NCBI GenBank assembly: GCA_028285645.1
Contig: JANQOV010000143.1
Span: 1 to 60,914 of the forward strand
Length of the DNA stretch: 60,914 bases
Direction of reading: 5' to 3'
Source of the DNA: Hyphococcus sp.
GTDB lineage: Bacteria; Pseudomonadota; Alphaproteobacteria; Caulobacterales; Parvularculaceae
Below the pieces are notes generated by a model that was not told where the DNA came from, did not search any database, and was given only the letters and a program-made list of their open reading frames with translations. Positions 25,151 to 34,770 of the stretch are shown in pieces; position 1 is the stretch's first letter, and each line of letters opens with the position of its first letter. Made by a program: the position numbers and the translations under genes.

Positions 25151-26278
25151 ATGACAGTTTCCTGGCGCGATATTGAACAGCGGCTTGGTTTTCCCGGTGC
25201 GGAGCAATTTGCGCGCGCCGTGGTTGCGCCGCATCTGAGCGATATTGTTCCGGAGCCGCCGACAGAGAACGGAACCCCTGGCGATCTGCAACTTCCTATG
25301 GGCGTTGCGTTCGCGATGTTCATCGTCGCGTTCCTGATTGTCGGTGCCTTACTACCAGACAATTGGGCGGGCGAGGTTTTAAAATTTATTTTGTTTCCGT
25401 TGTTGTTTCTCGGCGCGCTCGGGGGTTCGGTTTACCTCTTCAAAAATCGGTTCCTGGAAATGCTGACACGCGGGCAGGAGCGGTTTATTTTGCGTTCAAA
25501 GGCGCTGACGCAGCTCGCCGAGCAGCTGGACCTTACATATGTTCCGTCTCCCGGCGGCGCGCCGAAACTTCTAAAGCTCATGGCCGCCTTTCCATTGGCC
25601 CCTGAAGCACTGCGGGAGGCTGCTCTCGTTCTAGACGATCATGGCGGCATGGAAGCGCCGCTGGACATCGCGCGTCGCTCCGGCGCGCTCGTAGATGCTG
25701 CAACGGTCATTGGAAGCCGCGAACAGAAGGAAAAGTATTTTGTTCAGCAGGCTTCCTACCAACAAGTGGAAGACGGTTTCCAAGGCAAGCGCGGCGACTT
25801 GTCCTTCAGCGCCTTTGAGTGGATTGAGTCGGTGGACGACGCGCCGAACGTCTATCATTTAGCGTTGGTGCTAGCTGCGCCCACGAGGTTATGCGGGCTA
25901 ACGCAATTCCGTTCAAAAGGCACCGGCTGGCCGGGAACGCCGACCGATCAACCGCTCAAAAAAGTAAGCCTTGGATCCTCGGATTTTGACGCGCGTTTCC
26001 GCCTACGCTCCACGGACCAGGTTGAGGCGCGCGTGATTTTTAATCCTGCGGTTATCGAGCGGGTGATCGCCTTTGCTCATGGCGAGAAGGTGCGGGCGGT
26101 CGCATTCGAAGATCACCTTGTATTTGATGTTGCAGGAAGTGATCGGTTCGCGCTTGTTGATCTTGTGACGGGCGCGTGGAGCGATCAATCCATTCGCGAG
26201 ACCTTTGTTAATGTGGCGGAGCTTCTGGAGCTCGTGGACGCTATCGCCCATGCATTTATGTTGCGCGGTGATCGTTAA
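25151..26278 (+). CDS. DUF3137 domain membrane protein
   Basis: A 375-residue protein with two adjacent hydrophobic helices near residues 50-100 (GVAFAMFIVAFLIVGALL and ILFPLLFLGALGGSVYLF) and a soluble C-terminal domain of the DUF3137 type, as in KRGDLSFSAFEWIES and FDARFRLRSTDQVEARVIFNP with FEDHLVFDV. The function of this domain is not known; it is common in membrane proteins with a possible galanin-like ligand-free role. Lies 41 bp after yidD on the same strand and may share its transcript. Confidence 0.8.
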   Translation: MTVSWRDIEQRLGFPGAEQFARAVVAPHLSDIVPEPPTENGTPGDLQLPMGVAFAMFIVAFLIVGALLPDNWAGEVLKFILFPLLFLGALGGSVYLFKNRFLEMLTRGQERFILRSKALTQLAEQLDLTYVPSPGGAPKLLKLMAAFPLAPEALREAALVLDDHGGMEAPLDIARRSGALVDAATVIGSREQKEKYFVQQASYQQVEDGFQGKRGDLSFSAFEWIESVDDAPNVYHLALVLAAPTRLCGLTQFRSKGTGWPGTPTDQPLKKVSLGSSDFDARFRLRSTDQVEARVIFNPAVIERVIAFAHGEKVRAVAFEDHLVFDVAGSDRFALVDLVTGAWSDQSIRETFVNVAELLELVDAIAHAFMLRGDR

Positions 26279-26366
26279 TCGCCAGCACGCATCGACAATA
26301 TTGTCGAAGTCATGAATGGTGGATGGTTTCTCTCTTTGGGAGAGCATCGGGACGATTGGATAGGCA

Positions 26367-27212
26367 TTGATTGTTTTCGCAACCTCCATCGGCGCGCCCG
26401 AATTGCAAGCCAGCGATCAGCTTGCGGCGGCGGCGCTGGAAAAGCTTGGGGTTAAGGTCATTGCAGCCCCGTGGAATAGCGATCAGGCGTTGTTTCAGAC
26501 TGCCGATTTGATCGTCTTGCGCTCCACCTGGGACTATCACCGCGCGCCTCAAGATTTTCGGCGCTGGCTCGACAGCGCCAGCGAAGGATCACGAGTGATA
26601 AACGCTGCCGATCTTGTGAAGTGGAACATGTCGAAAGACTATTTGTTTTCGCTGAGAGAGGCCGGTGCGTGCTTGCCGCCAACCTTTCCCATATCACCGA
26701 CCGTTGAATCGGTTGAGAAGGCGATCGCGTCGCTGGGCGTTAACCGGGTTGTGATCAAACCCGTGATTGACGCCAGCGCCAGCGGGCTGTCGACGGTTGA
26801 GCGCGGCGATGCCGCTTCGATCAAAGCCGCTGTTGCAAGACTTGGTGGGGATGGCCTCGTTCAGCCGGTGATTGCGGAAATCGAGACGCGCGGTGAGACC
26901 TCCATCATTTTCTTCGACGGCGAATTCAGTCACGCAGTCGTCAAACGACCCAAAAAAGGAGATATTCGGGTTCAGGCAGAGCATGGCGGTGTTGCCCAAA
27001 AAATTGATCCGCCCGACTGGGCTCTCTATGAAGCGGAACGAATTCTGCACATGCTGCCCCAAATGCCGGTATACGCCCGAATTGACGTCATAATCCTTGA
27101 CGATCGCATGTTACTCATGGAAGTCGAAGTGATTGAACCGGAACTCTTTTTCACCCACGCGCCAGAGGCGGCGGACCGGTTCGTCGCCGCCCTGCAAAAG
27201 CGATTGAAGTAA
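26367..27212 (+). CDS. ATP-grasp protein (RimK/glutathione synthetase-like)
   Basis: A 281-residue protein beginning at TTG 26367; no in-frame ATG precedes the core, and GGATAGG lies just upstream. It has the ATP-grasp order: a pre-ATP-grasp start ([22 protein letters not shown]), a nucleotide-binding stretch ([17 protein letters not shown]) and the metal-binding end ([15 protein letters not shown]). The segment [23 protein letters not shown] is typical of ATP-grasp ligases in the family of putative RimK-like or cycloserine-biosynthesis ligases. Acceptor unknown. It is 5 bp upstream of thrS, so likely co-transcribed. Confidence 0.85.
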   Translation: MIVFATSIGAPELQASDQLAAAALEKLGVKVIAAPWNSDQALFQTADLIVLRSTWDYHRAPQDFRRWLDSASEGSRVINAADLVKWNMSKDYLFSLREAGACLPPTFPISPTVESVEKAIASLGVNRVVIKPVIDASASGLSTVERGDAASIKAAVARLGGDGLVQPVIAEIETRGETSIIFFDGEFSHAVVKRPKKGDIRVQAEHGGVAQKIDPPDWALYEAERILHMLPQMPVYARIDVIILDDRMLLMEVEVIEPELFFTHAPEAADRFVAALQKRLK

Positions 27213-27217
27213 AGCCC

Positions 27218-29143
27218 ATGGTCGCCATTACGCTCCCTGATGGTTCCAAGCGCCAGTTTGACGGCGCGGTGACAGGAACTGAACTTGCCGAATCGATTTC
27301 AAAATCCCTCGCCAAGAAGGCGCTGGCGATGAAAATCGACGGCGAAGTGCGCGATCTTTTTGAAGAGATCGCCAAGGATGCGGCGGTGGAGATTTTGACC
27401 CGCCAGGATGAAGACGCGCTCGACATTATCCGCCACGACACAGCGCATCTGATGGCGCAGGCGGTGCAGGAGCTTTATCCGGGCACGCAAGTGACCATTG
27501 GTCCTAACATCGACGACGGCTTTTACTACGACTTCGCCCGTGACGAGCCGTTCTCCACCGATGATCTTGAAAAGATTGAAAAACGCATGGCCGAGATCGT
27601 CGATGAAGACCGGCCGACCCGCAAAGAAATCTGGGACCGGGCCGATGCAATTAAGCATTTCAAGAGCATCGGCGAAACTTATAAGGCGGAAATCATCGCC
27701 GATTTGCCGGAAAATGAGGATGTGAAAATCTATTTCCACGGCGATTGGCATGACCTCTGCCGCGGACCGCATCTTCCGTCTACAAAGCATATAGGCAAGG
27801 CGTTTAAGCTCATGAAGGTCGCCGGCGCCTATTGGCGCGGCGATCATCGCAACGCGCAATTGCAGCGCATCTACGGCACCGCCTGGGCGAACGAGAAGGA
27901 CCTGAAAGCCTATCTGCATCGTCTTGAAGAGGCGGAAAAGCGCGATCACCGCAAGCTCGGCAAGGCAATGGACCTCTTTCACATGCAAGAGGAGGGGCCT
28001 GGCGCCGTCTTCTGGCACCCCAAGGGCTGGACGCTCTTCCAGAGCCTGATCGCCTATATGCGACGGCGGCAGGACGCGGCCGGATATGTGGAAATCAACA
28101 CTCCTGATTTGCTGGATTACTCGCTTTGGGAAACCTCCGGCCATGCCGAGAAGTTTGGCGAGAACATGTACTCGACGGTCATGCCGGACGAGCGAAAATA
28201 TGCGCTAAAGCCGATGAACTGCCCGGGAGGCTTGCAAGTCTACAATTATGGCTTGCGTTCGTATCGTGATTTGCCGATGCGCGTGGCGGAATTCGGCAAG
28301 GTTCATCGTTACGAGCCGTCCGGCGCCTTGCACGGTTTGATGCGTGTACGACATTTCACACAAGATGACGCGCATATTTATTGTACGCCCGAACAACTGC
28401 AAGAAGAGTGCCTTGAGGTCGTCGATCTTATCCTCGACATCTACAAGGATTTTGGATTCGAGGATGTGAGAATAAAATTCTCTGACCGGCCTGAGGCGCG
28501 CATTGGCGACGATACGGTCTGGGACAAATCCGAAGCCGCGTTGATGCACGCTCTTGAGGCGACTGGTTTGCCCTATGGCGTCAACCCAGGGGAAGGCGCA
28601 TTCTATGGTCCAAAATTAGAGTTTGTGTTGCGCGACGCGATCGGTCGTGATTGGCAGTGCGGCACTTTGCAGGTGGACTTCAATTTACCCGAACGGTTTG
28701 ACGCTACCTACACTGGCCAGGACGGTGGAAAGCATCGCCCGGTTATGCTGCACAGGGCGTTGTTCGGGTCGCTTGAACGGTTTACTGGCATTCTGATTGA
28801 GCATTATGCCGGGGCTTTCCCGCTTTGGCTCGCGCCGGTGCAGGTCGTTGTTGCGCCGATTACGTCTCAGGCCGACGATTATGCTCGGGAAACGCAGGCT
28901 GCTTTCCTGGACGCCGGCCTACGGGCGGACCTCGACATTCGCAATGAAAAAATCAATTATAAAGTGCGTGAACATTCTCACGCCAAGGTGCCGGTGATCG
29001 CCGTTGTCGGCGCCCGGGAAGCGGAGGCGAAACAAGTCTCGCTTCGTCGTCTCGGCGTGAAGGAACAGCAAGTCCTTCCTCGAGATGAGGCCGTATCGGA
29101 GTTGAGCGCGCAAGCGCTGGCTCCGGATCTTCGCGAGGAGTAA
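27218..29143 (+). CDS. thrS: Threonyl-tRNA synthetase
   Basis: A full-length 641-residue class II synthetase. Domains in order: TGS domain (residues 1-60), the editing/N2 domain with [11 protein letters not shown] (HxxxH zinc-like site) and the later [11 protein letters not shown], then the catalytic core with the MNCPGG motif and [17 protein letters not shown], motif 2 region ([20 protein letters not shown]), motif 3 ([15 protein letters not shown]) and the C-terminal anticodon-binding domain ([11 protein letters not shown]). It charges tRNA-Thr and edits Ser-tRNA-Thr. No leader or riboswitch was seen. Confidence 0.98.
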   Translation: MVAITLPDGSKRQFDGAVTGTELAESISKSLAKKALAMKIDGEVRDLFEEIAKDAAVEILTRQDEDALDIIRHDTAHLMAQAVQELYPGTQVTIGPNIDDGFYYDFARDEPFSTDDLEKIEKRMAEIVDEDRPTRKEIWDRADAIKHFKSIGETYKAEIIADLPENEDVKIYFHGDWHDLCRGPHLPSTKHIGKAFKLMKVAGAYWRGDHRNAQLQRIYGTAWANEKDLKAYLHRLEEAEKRDHRKLGKAMDLFHMQEEGPGAVFWHPKGWTLFQSLIAYMRRRQDAAGYVEINTPDLLDYSLWETSGHAEKFGENMYSTVMPDERKYALKPMNCPGGLQVYNYGLRSYRDLPMRVAEFGKVHRYEPSGALHGLMRVRHFTQDDAHIYCTPEQLQEECLEVVDLILDIYKDFGFEDVRIKFSDRPEARIGDDTVWDKSEAALMHALEATGLPYGVNPGEGAFYGPKLEFVLRDAIGRDWQCGTLQVDFNLPERFDATYTGQDGGKHRPVMLHRALFGSLERFTGILIEHYAGAFPLWLAPVQVVVAPITSQADDYARETQAAFLDAGLRADLDIRNEKINYKVREHSHAKVPVIAVVGAREAEAKQVSLRRLGVKEQQVLPRDEAVSELSAQALAPDLREE

Positions 29144-29154
29144 ATGCGAAGGCA

Positions 29155-30447
29155 ATGCGTTTGACGCTTAAAGATCGTCGCGATTGGGCGAGCCGTTATT
29201 TGTTATACGGCCTGTTTGTGCTGTTGCCTTTCACTGCGGTATTTGGCCACCGCGGCGTCGCGCCCTGGCTCTTGTTGGCGAGCTTTCCCGCCTTCATGCG
29301 CGGCGACTTTTGGCAAACCGCATATGGCGAGTTGTTTGAAAAGTGGGATATCAAGAACCCATTTTTTGCGGGCTTCGCCGCCATCCTATTTTTTTGTTTC
29401 TGGATTTTGCTATCGGGTATCTGGTCGCCGAAACACCACTATGCCTTATTTCTGAATGTGCTGGCGCCGGTTCTGGTTGGCGGCAGCGTCATCTGGTTCG
29501 CTCTTAATCTCTCGCCTGATTGGCGCTACCGGCTGGCGACCGCCTTTGCGGCGGCGATTGCCGGCGGCATGGCGGTGCTTGCCTTTGAGGGGTTTACGGA
29601 TGGTTTTTTGCGTGGCGTTCTGCCGCCGGCGGATTCGCCCCCTGGCGGCGCCCGGGACTTAACAGCGCTGGGTCGCGGCGTGACGGCGCTTGCACCGTCT
29701 TTGTTTCCCGCCGCAATTATCGTTTCTGCATTAAGGGATCGTCTTGCGGCTTGCGCGCTACTGGCGCTTGGCGTCGCCGCCGCCTTCCTGAACGATGTTT
29801 CCGCCAATGCGGCGGCGATCGGCTTTGGCTTTGCCGTGAGCGTGATCGCGTTCAAGGCCCCCGCTCAGACATTGGTCGCGCTTGGATGGGGCGTCATCAT
29901 TTTGCTTTTGGGCGCGCCGTTGTTGTTTGCCTTCCTGCCTGTAGACCTGATCTATGCTGTCGCTGTTGACGCGCTACCGCCGCCGGCGCTGGAGGCGATC
30001 GCGTCTTGGCTGCACCGTCTTGCTGTTTGGCAATCAGTGGCGCAACGCATTCCTGAAGGACTGCCCTTCGGATTTGGCGCTGACTATGCGCGGATATGGA
30101 AAGAAACAGCGCCGATGATCACTGTGCCTGGCGCAATTGTTCCGGTTTCTGTCATGCCGACGCATCCGCACAATGTATTCCTGCAAGTGTGGCTGGAGTT
30201 GGGACTTCCCGGGGTTTTGTCGCTGGCTGCCGCGCTTTTTTTCGGGATGCGGCTATTGCAGGCCGCAAATCTTTCCACCCCCATTCTCGCTGCCTTGGCA
30301 GGTGCAATCGCGACGATACTGGTTTCGGTCATGGTCGAAGGCAGCATCTGGCAAGTCTGGCGCCTTGCGGCCATGGCGCTCGCGGGGATGGGGATTGCCC
30401 TTTCATACGCTATCCACCAGCGAAATTCTGGTCCCCGGTATGGCTGA
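29155..30447 (+). CDS. O-antigen ligase/polymerase-like membrane protein
   Basis: A 430-residue polytopic membrane protein with 9-11 hydrophobic helices and the Wzy/WaaL (O-antigen ligase) layout: a large periplasmic loop before the last helices holding VMPTHPHNVFLQVWLELGLPG, the HxxxLxxxxxxG-like signature of WaaL-family ligases. Such enzymes move polymerised glycan from undecaprenyl pyrophosphate to lipid A-core or to another acceptor. The following GT2 gene overlaps its end by 8 bp. It starts 11 bp after thrS, but that may be read-through. Confidence 0.85.
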   Translation: MRLTLKDRRDWASRYLLYGLFVLLPFTAVFGHRGVAPWLLLASFPAFMRGDFWQTAYGELFEKWDIKNPFFAGFAAILFFCFWILLSGIWSPKHHYALFLNVLAPVLVGGSVIWFALNLSPDWRYRLATAFAAAIAGGMAVLAFEGFTDGFLRGVLPPADSPPGGARDLTALGRGVTALAPSLFPAAIIVSALRDRLAACALLALGVAAAFLNDVSANAAAIGFGFAVSVIAFKAPAQTLVALGWGVIILLLGAPLLFAFLPVDLIYAVAVDALPPPALEAIASWLHRLAVWQSVAQRIPEGLPFGFGADYARIWKETAPMITVPGAIVPVSVMPTHPHNVFLQVWLELGLPGVLSLAAALFFGMRLLQAANLSTPILAALAGAIATILVSVMVEGSIWQVWRLAAMALAGMGIALSYAIHQRNSGPRYG

Positions 30448-31432
30448 ATATGAAGCGCTCAACGACGTCAGCCGCTCCTATGACGGCGTCAGCGCGATTG
30501 TTGTCAGTTATTTTACGGGCCCGCTTTTGACCCGCTGCATAGCCTCGCTTCAATCGCAAGCGGAGATTTCGCAAATCATCATTGTCGATAATGGCAATGT
30601 CGAAGGAGAAGTTGAACGCGCCGCTAACCAGCCGGACGGGGACAAGGTAGTTGAAATTCTATCCGGACACGGAAATATTGGATTTGCGGCCGCGTGCAAT
30701 CTTGGCGCAAAGCGGGCTTCAGGCGCATTTCTTTTGTATTTAAATCCTGATGCGGTGATGCCGGCGGGCGGCGTGGCGCAGCTTTTAAAGGATGGCGCGT
30801 CGCTGCGCCGACCATGGCTGATGGCGCCCAAAATCGTCAATCCCGATGGCGGCGAGCAACAAGGTTCAAGGCGCGCCGCATTGACGCCTTGGCGCGCTTT
30901 TGTGGAAGCGACGAGGCTTTATAAAATCGCGCCTCGTCACCCTTATTTTCGTCGTTTCAATCTCCATAAGGAATCGTGTCCAGATGACGTAACGCCCGTG
31001 TCGACAATTTCCGGCGCTTGCTTCTTCCTGCCGAAAGATGACTTTTTTTTGGTCGGTGGTATGGACGAGCGATATTTCCTGCATGTGGAAGACATCGATT
31101 TGTGCATTAGGTTCGCCAAGGCGGGCGGCGAGGTCTATTTCAACCCGAATGTCGAAGTCACGCATTTCAAGAGTTCTAGCCGCGTAAATTCACTTCGCGT
31201 TGAAGCGCGCAAAATCGCCAGCATCACCCGTTATTTCCGGACGCATTTTTCTGATCCCTACCCGGCGGCCTTTTTGTGGTTGGTGGCTGGCGCTATGTGG
31301 CTGTCTTTCGGTCTTTTGGCGATCCGGCGTGTTGCGGCGTTTGGCTTCGCCATCTTGCGACTGACGATGCGCCGCGGCGTTAACGGGCTGAAACGCGCTT
31401 GGTCGCTGGCGGCTCGACGTTCTTCACGTTAG
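30440..31432 (+). CDS. GT2 glycosyltransferase (rhamnosyltransferase-like)
   Basis: The ATG at 30440 overlaps the upstream ligase-like gene by 8 bp; the longer frame would run back across that gene. The 330-residue protein is a GT2 enzyme: SAIVVSYFTGPLLTRCI, then IIIVDNGN, NIGFAAACNLGAKRA, the DxD-like LLYLNPDAV and FFLVGGMDERYFLHVEDIDLCIRF. This last ED motif is typical of WbbL-like rhamnosyl- or mannosyltransferases. A C-terminal hydrophobic hairpin (AAFLWLVAGAMWLSFGLLAI) should dock it to the membrane. rmlD in the same window is consistent with a dTDP-rhamnose donor. Confidence 0.88.
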   Translation: MAEYEALNDVSRSYDGVSAIVVSYFTGPLLTRCIASLQSQAEISQIIIVDNGNVEGEVERAANQPDGDKVVEILSGHGNIGFAAACNLGAKRASGAFLLYLNPDAVMPAGGVAQLLKDGASLRRPWLMAPKIVNPDGGEQQGSRRAALTPWRAFVEATRLYKIAPRHPYFRRFNLHKESCPDDVTPVSTISGACFFLPKDDFFLVGGMDERYFLHVEDIDLCIRFAKAGGEVYFNPNVEVTHFKSSSRVNSLRVEARKIASITRYFRTHFSDPYPAAFLWLVAGAMWLSFGLLAIRRVAAFGFAILRLTMRRGVNGLKRAWSLAARRSSR

Positions 31433-31492
31433 AGTTTTTGAATCGCGCGCCTGAGCCGACCTTCGTCCGATTCGAGTATTGCATTCGACGCG

Positions 31493-32977
31493 CTAATTCG
31501 GCGCTTGATAGCCGGACACGTCAAAAAGATGGAATTGCCGGGATTGATCGGCGCCAATCGTTTGTCTGATCGACCCCATAGGCGTGATGTTTTGAAACCG
31601 GTAGTTGACATGCGCGTCGTCGCTTCGGGTTGTGACGAACAGGACGCGCGAGTGCTTTTCCGGATCGTAAGGAATGAAGGCTTCATAGTGATTGGTGATT
31701 CTCGCATTCGGATCCCATGCGACAATATTAGGGCTTCGATCCCTTCGGTAATACAGCATCTCGCCAAGCAAATTTCGGTCGTCGATCATGATGGCGACGA
31801 AATCTTCCGCGCGGTCGGCGATCGCCGCCGTTTGCGCTTCCCATCCGCGTATTTCGCGAGTTGCTTTGGCGAGGCCAACCTTGTCGGCGAGGGATAAATT
31901 CAGCATTCCCATGGAAAAGAACAGCAGCAATATGCTGTGGGCTCCAATGGATGCTTTGACGGCCCAGACGGCGCGTGCGGCAATCAGGCCGCGTACGACC
32001 AAAATGGTCGTCGCAGGATAGGCGGCGGCTGCCCAATTTGCATGGGCCCGCGACAACAGCGCCTGCGCGCTCACAATGATAAGAGGCGTCAGGGCGAAAA
32101 CGATCAACGTCGCGCTGTTAGACTCCAAGCGCAGCGCTTTGCGAAACCGCGCATTCGCAACGCCAATCAAAGCGAAGGCTAAAAACAGGCCGAACACTGC
32201 AAACTGCGCGCCCCAGAAACTAATCAGGTTCAACGGTCTGAACAGAGAAACGCTCCAATTGGCGTTTTCGACCGTGTGCCCGACCGTTTGAAAGTCGTGT
32301 TGCGCGTTCCAGATGACATTGGGCGTAATGACGGCAATGAAAACAATCAGACAGGCCAGCGCCGCACGCCAATGGAACGCGTCACGGATGGTTCTATTGA
32401 TCACGAAGCAAATGGCGAGGGCCGCAAGGAAATAAAGCGCGGCGTACTTCGATAAAAAAGCCAAGCCGAGCGCCGCCCCCAACAAAGCCGCGCGAACAAG
32501 GGTGCTTTGCTGTTTTTCATCCGCTCGCAGCAGCTCGAACAGCAAATAAAGGCTCGCGGACCAGAAAAACAAAAGCGGCGCGTCCGTTGTAATGACGAAG
32601 GACGAGAGTAGAACGCCAGGCAGCGTTAGCCAGGCGACGCCAGTCCAGAAGCCGACGTGATCGTCGTAAAGTCGGCGCGCTATGGCGAACAGAAAACCTG
32701 CAACGCCCAAATGAAACAGGGGCGCCGCAAGACGCACCGCCCATTCGTCATTGCCGAAGAGAGCAGTCGTTGCTCCAATCACCCAGGCGATGAAGGGCGG
32801 TTTGGAAAAGTAACCAAAGGCAAAATCCTGGCTCCAATACCAATATTGCGCTTCGTCAGGACCAAGATTGGCTTCTGTGAAAACCAGAACGATCAGTCTG
32901 GCTATGGTGAGAAATACCGCCCACGCCCAAAATTGCGCATTCATACTGAGATTGGACAGCGCCTTGAGAGTGTTCAT
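31493..32977 (-). CDS. ArnT/PMT-like glycosyltransferase family 39 protein
   Basis: A 494-residue polytopic protein of the GT39/GT83 kind. The catalytic first periplasmic loop has the acidic pair in TEANLGPDEAQYWYWSQD and the continuing FGYFSKPPFIAWVIG. About 10-12 helices follow, then a soluble C-terminal domain. These enzymes use polyprenyl-phosphate sugars as donors to modify lipid A, glycans or proteins in the periplasm. The GT2 gene at 33100 (DPM1-like) would make a matching polyprenyl-phosphate sugar, and the two are divergent across a 120 bp gap. Confidence 0.88.
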   Translation of the reverse strand: MNTLKALSNLSMNAQFWAWAVFLTIARLIVLVFTEANLGPDEAQYWYWSQDFAFGYFSKPPFIAWVIGATTALFGNDEWAVRLAAPLFHLGVAGFLFAIARRLYDDHVGFWTGVAWLTLPGVLLSSFVITTDAPLLFFWSASLYLLFELLRADEKQQSTLVRAALLGAALGLAFLSKYAALYFLAALAICFVINRTIRDAFHWRAALACLIVFIAVITPNVIWNAQHDFQTVGHTVENANWSVSLFRPLNLISFWGAQFAVFGLFLAFALIGVANARFRKALRLESNSATLIVFALTPLIIVSAQALLSRAHANWAAAAYPATTILVVRGLIAARAVWAVKASIGAHSILLLFFSMGMLNLSLADKVGLAKATREIRGWEAQTAAIADRAEDFVAIMIDDRNLLGEMLYYRRDRSPNIVAWDPNARITNHYEAFIPYDPEKHSRVLFVTTRSDDAHVNYRFQNITPMGSIRQTIGADQSRQFHLFDVSGYQAPN

Positions 32978-33099
32978 GCCGATCTGATGTTAACTCTGGT
33001 TCGCAGGCGCGGTGCTAACCCGTGCGAGCCTGCCTTAGTTGCAGTAGTTTAGGCCGTCGATCTGGGCAAGCGCCCGATGATCAGTTATGAGCGCGATTT

Positions 33100-33936
33100 A
33101 TGAAAATTGATCGCAATTGGCCCGACGCGCCCGCATATTATGCTTTTGCGGGCTCTGCGTCCGTGTTGGACGCGGCGCTGGAGATCAGCGTGATAACGCC
33201 GATGCGCAACGAGGCTGGCGCGGCGGCGTCGCTGATTGGCGAGATTGCCGAGGCGCTGAAGGGCGTTGCGCATGAGATCATCGCGGTTGATGACGGCTCT
33301 GCCGACGACACAGTGGGCGCGCTGCGTGCGGCGCAAGGCGCCTACCCACAGCTGCGCATTATCACCCATGGCCAAAACGCCGGTCAAAGCCGGGCGATCC
33401 GCACAGGCGTGATAGCGGCGCGTTCCATGTTCATCGCAACGATCGATGGAGATGGCCAAAACAATCCTTGTGACATACCGGCGGTCTGGGCGGCGCTGCG
33501 CGAAGCGCCGCCAGAGGCTGCGATGGCGGCGGGCGAGCGACGGAATCGGCAGGATTCCGGGCCGAAAAAACTCGCGTCCAGCATCGCCAACGGTTTCCGC
33601 CGGCGGCTGCTGGCGGACGGCGCCGCCGACACGGGCTGCGGGCTCAAAGTTTTCTATCGGGAAGCGTTTTTGCGGTTGCCATATTTCGATCATATGCACC
33701 GCTATTTGCCGGCCCTGATGCAACGCGAGGGGTATGAGGTCGTATTTAAGCCGGTCAGCCACCGTCCGCGCCTGCACGGGGCGTCAAAATACAGTAATCT
33801 CGGGCGTTTGGTGGTGGCGATCCGCGATATTCTGGGGGTTTTCTGGCTGTTGGGGCGGTCCAGATCGCCGCAAACTATTGTCGAACTGAGCGATTCAGCG
33901 CTTCAGCCCGACGAAGACTGTGATAAGATAGCGTAA
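33100..33936 (+). CDS. Polyprenyl-phosphate glycosyltransferase (DPM1-like GT2)
   Basis: A 278-residue GT2 protein with the dolichyl-phosphate-mannose-synthase pattern: VITPMRNEAGAAASL, then IIAVDDGSADDTVGAL, the nucleotide-metal DGDGQN near residue 118, and GCGLKVFYREAFLRLPYFDHMHRY ... HRPRLHGASKY. These enzymes attach a sugar to undecaprenyl phosphate on the cytoplasmic face. It likely supplies the divergent ArnT-like enzyme. A 12 bp palindrome (GGACCGCGGTCC) begins one base after its stop. Confidence 0.88.
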   Translation: MKIDRNWPDAPAYYAFAGSASVLDAALEISVITPMRNEAGAAASLIGEIAEALKGVAHEIIAVDDGSADDTVGALRAAQGAYPQLRIITHGQNAGQSRAIRTGVIAARSMFIATIDGDGQNNPCDIPAVWAALREAPPEAAMAAGERRNRQDSGPKKLASSIANGFRRRLLADGAADTGCGLKVFYREAFLRLPYFDHMHRYLPALMQREGYEVVFKPVSHRPRLHGASKYSNLGRLVVAIRDILGVFWLLGRSRSPQTIVELSDSALQPDEDCDKIA

Positions 33937-33948
33937 GGACCGCGGTCC
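33937..33948. repeat. 12 bp GC palindrome after the DPM1-like gene
   Basis: GGACCGCGGTCC is a perfect palindrome immediately after the stop codon and 35 bp before the next start. There is no U-run, so it is not a standard terminator; it may stabilise the 3-prime end of the message or be chance. Confidence 0.35.
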
Positions 33949-33982
33949 CCGGGGGGCCACAGGAATAAGGAGTTCGCCGGTC

Positions 33983-34405
33983 ATGTATCAGATGTTTCCC
34001 TTGCTTGCGATCAGCTTGGTCGTGTTTGCCGTTCTGTCGCTGACAGGCGCCGCCGATGCTGGCGGCGTCCCTTGGTATGATGTGTCCTTTGTCAATCTAC
34101 CGATGGTGTCCGGCGATCAATGGACAGTGACTGGAGGCGACGTATTTCTTGTAGGGTCGATGGGGTTGTTGTTCATCGAGTTGTTGCGATCCACCAAAAC
34201 CGGATCAGAATCGATCATGAACCACGCCTTGTCGGTCGTGGTGTTCGTGGTGGCGTTGCTGTTGTTCATCATCGTCAAAGGCTTCGGCAATTCCGTCTTT
34301 TTCATCTTTATGTCGATGACGTTCCTGGATTTCATGGCCGGGTTTATCGTCACCACCGTTACTGCTCGACGCGATTTGTCGGTGGCGGACGGCGTTGGAT
34401 CGTAA
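33983..34405 (+). CDS. Small four-helix membrane protein
   Basis: A 140-residue membrane protein preceded by AAGGAG. Four hydrophobic helices are seen: FPLLAISLVVFAVLSLTG, VFLVGSMGLLFIEL, ALSVVVFVVALLLFIIV and FFIFMSMTFLDFMAGFIV. It follows the DPM1-like gene by 46 bp. A GtrA-like flippase would be the natural companion of such a glycosyltransferase, and the length and helix count fit, but the sequence does not look like GtrA; I consider it a conserved hypothetical. Confidence 0.75.
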   Translation: MYQMFPLLAISLVVFAVLSLTGAADAGGVPWYDVSFVNLPMVSGDQWTVTGGDVFLVGSMGLLFIELLRSTKTGSESIMNHALSVVVFVVALLLFIIVKGFGNSVFFIFMSMTFLDFMAGFIVTTVTARRDLSVADGVGS

Positions 34406-34761
34406 ACGCTTGAAATCAGACAACCAGGTTGACGGTTGGCGCCGCGGAATTGGCTTTGCGCGCTTGTTTGTAGGCGCGCAGAGCGGCCTCGTTTTCGAAG
34501 CGCCGATCTTGATGAAATCGGAAATTGCGGACCCTCGGCGATGGCGACGCCTTCAACAACGGCGCTGGCTCTTTGCGGGCCGCTGAAACAGTCTGCCGGC
34601 GCGCCGGGACAAGCGTCCCAAATTGGCGCCGAGAAACTGCTGGAAGGTTAACAATTCCTTTCATATGCGCTTACAGCGCAAGAACCGGGCCGCAGTTTTG
34701 GCGGCTAAACTTCAAATTTTATTTACGGCTCAGACCTTAAGCTCTCACTGTAATCGCAAGA
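34406..34761. other. Intergenic stretch; only a weak minus-strand frame inside
   Basis: About 355 bp before the GGDEF/EAL gene. The only candidate gene is the 82-codon minus-strand frame described separately. No hairpin with a U-run, tRNA or repeat was seen. An A/T-rich part near 34705-34725 may hold the promoter of the downstream gene. Confidence 0.4.
34416..34664 (-). CDS. Possible small protein of unknown function
   Basis: An 82-residue frame fills most of an otherwise empty gap. The C-terminal part (RRFENEAALRAYKQARKANS) reads like a genuine helical segment, whereas the N-terminal half is basic and Pro/Ser-rich. There is no good ribosome binding site upstream of the ATG at 34664. It may be real or a chance frame. 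Confidence 0.3.
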   Translation of the reverse strand: MKGIVNLPAVSRRQFGTLVPARRQTVSAARKEPAPLLKASPSPRVRNFRFHQDRRFENEAALRAYKQARKANSAAPTVNLVV

Positions 34762-34770
34762 GTGGGTCTG

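Noticed and set aside
27299..28144. 281-codon minus-strand frame
   Set aside because: Antisense to thrS, whose protein is unmistakable over the whole region.
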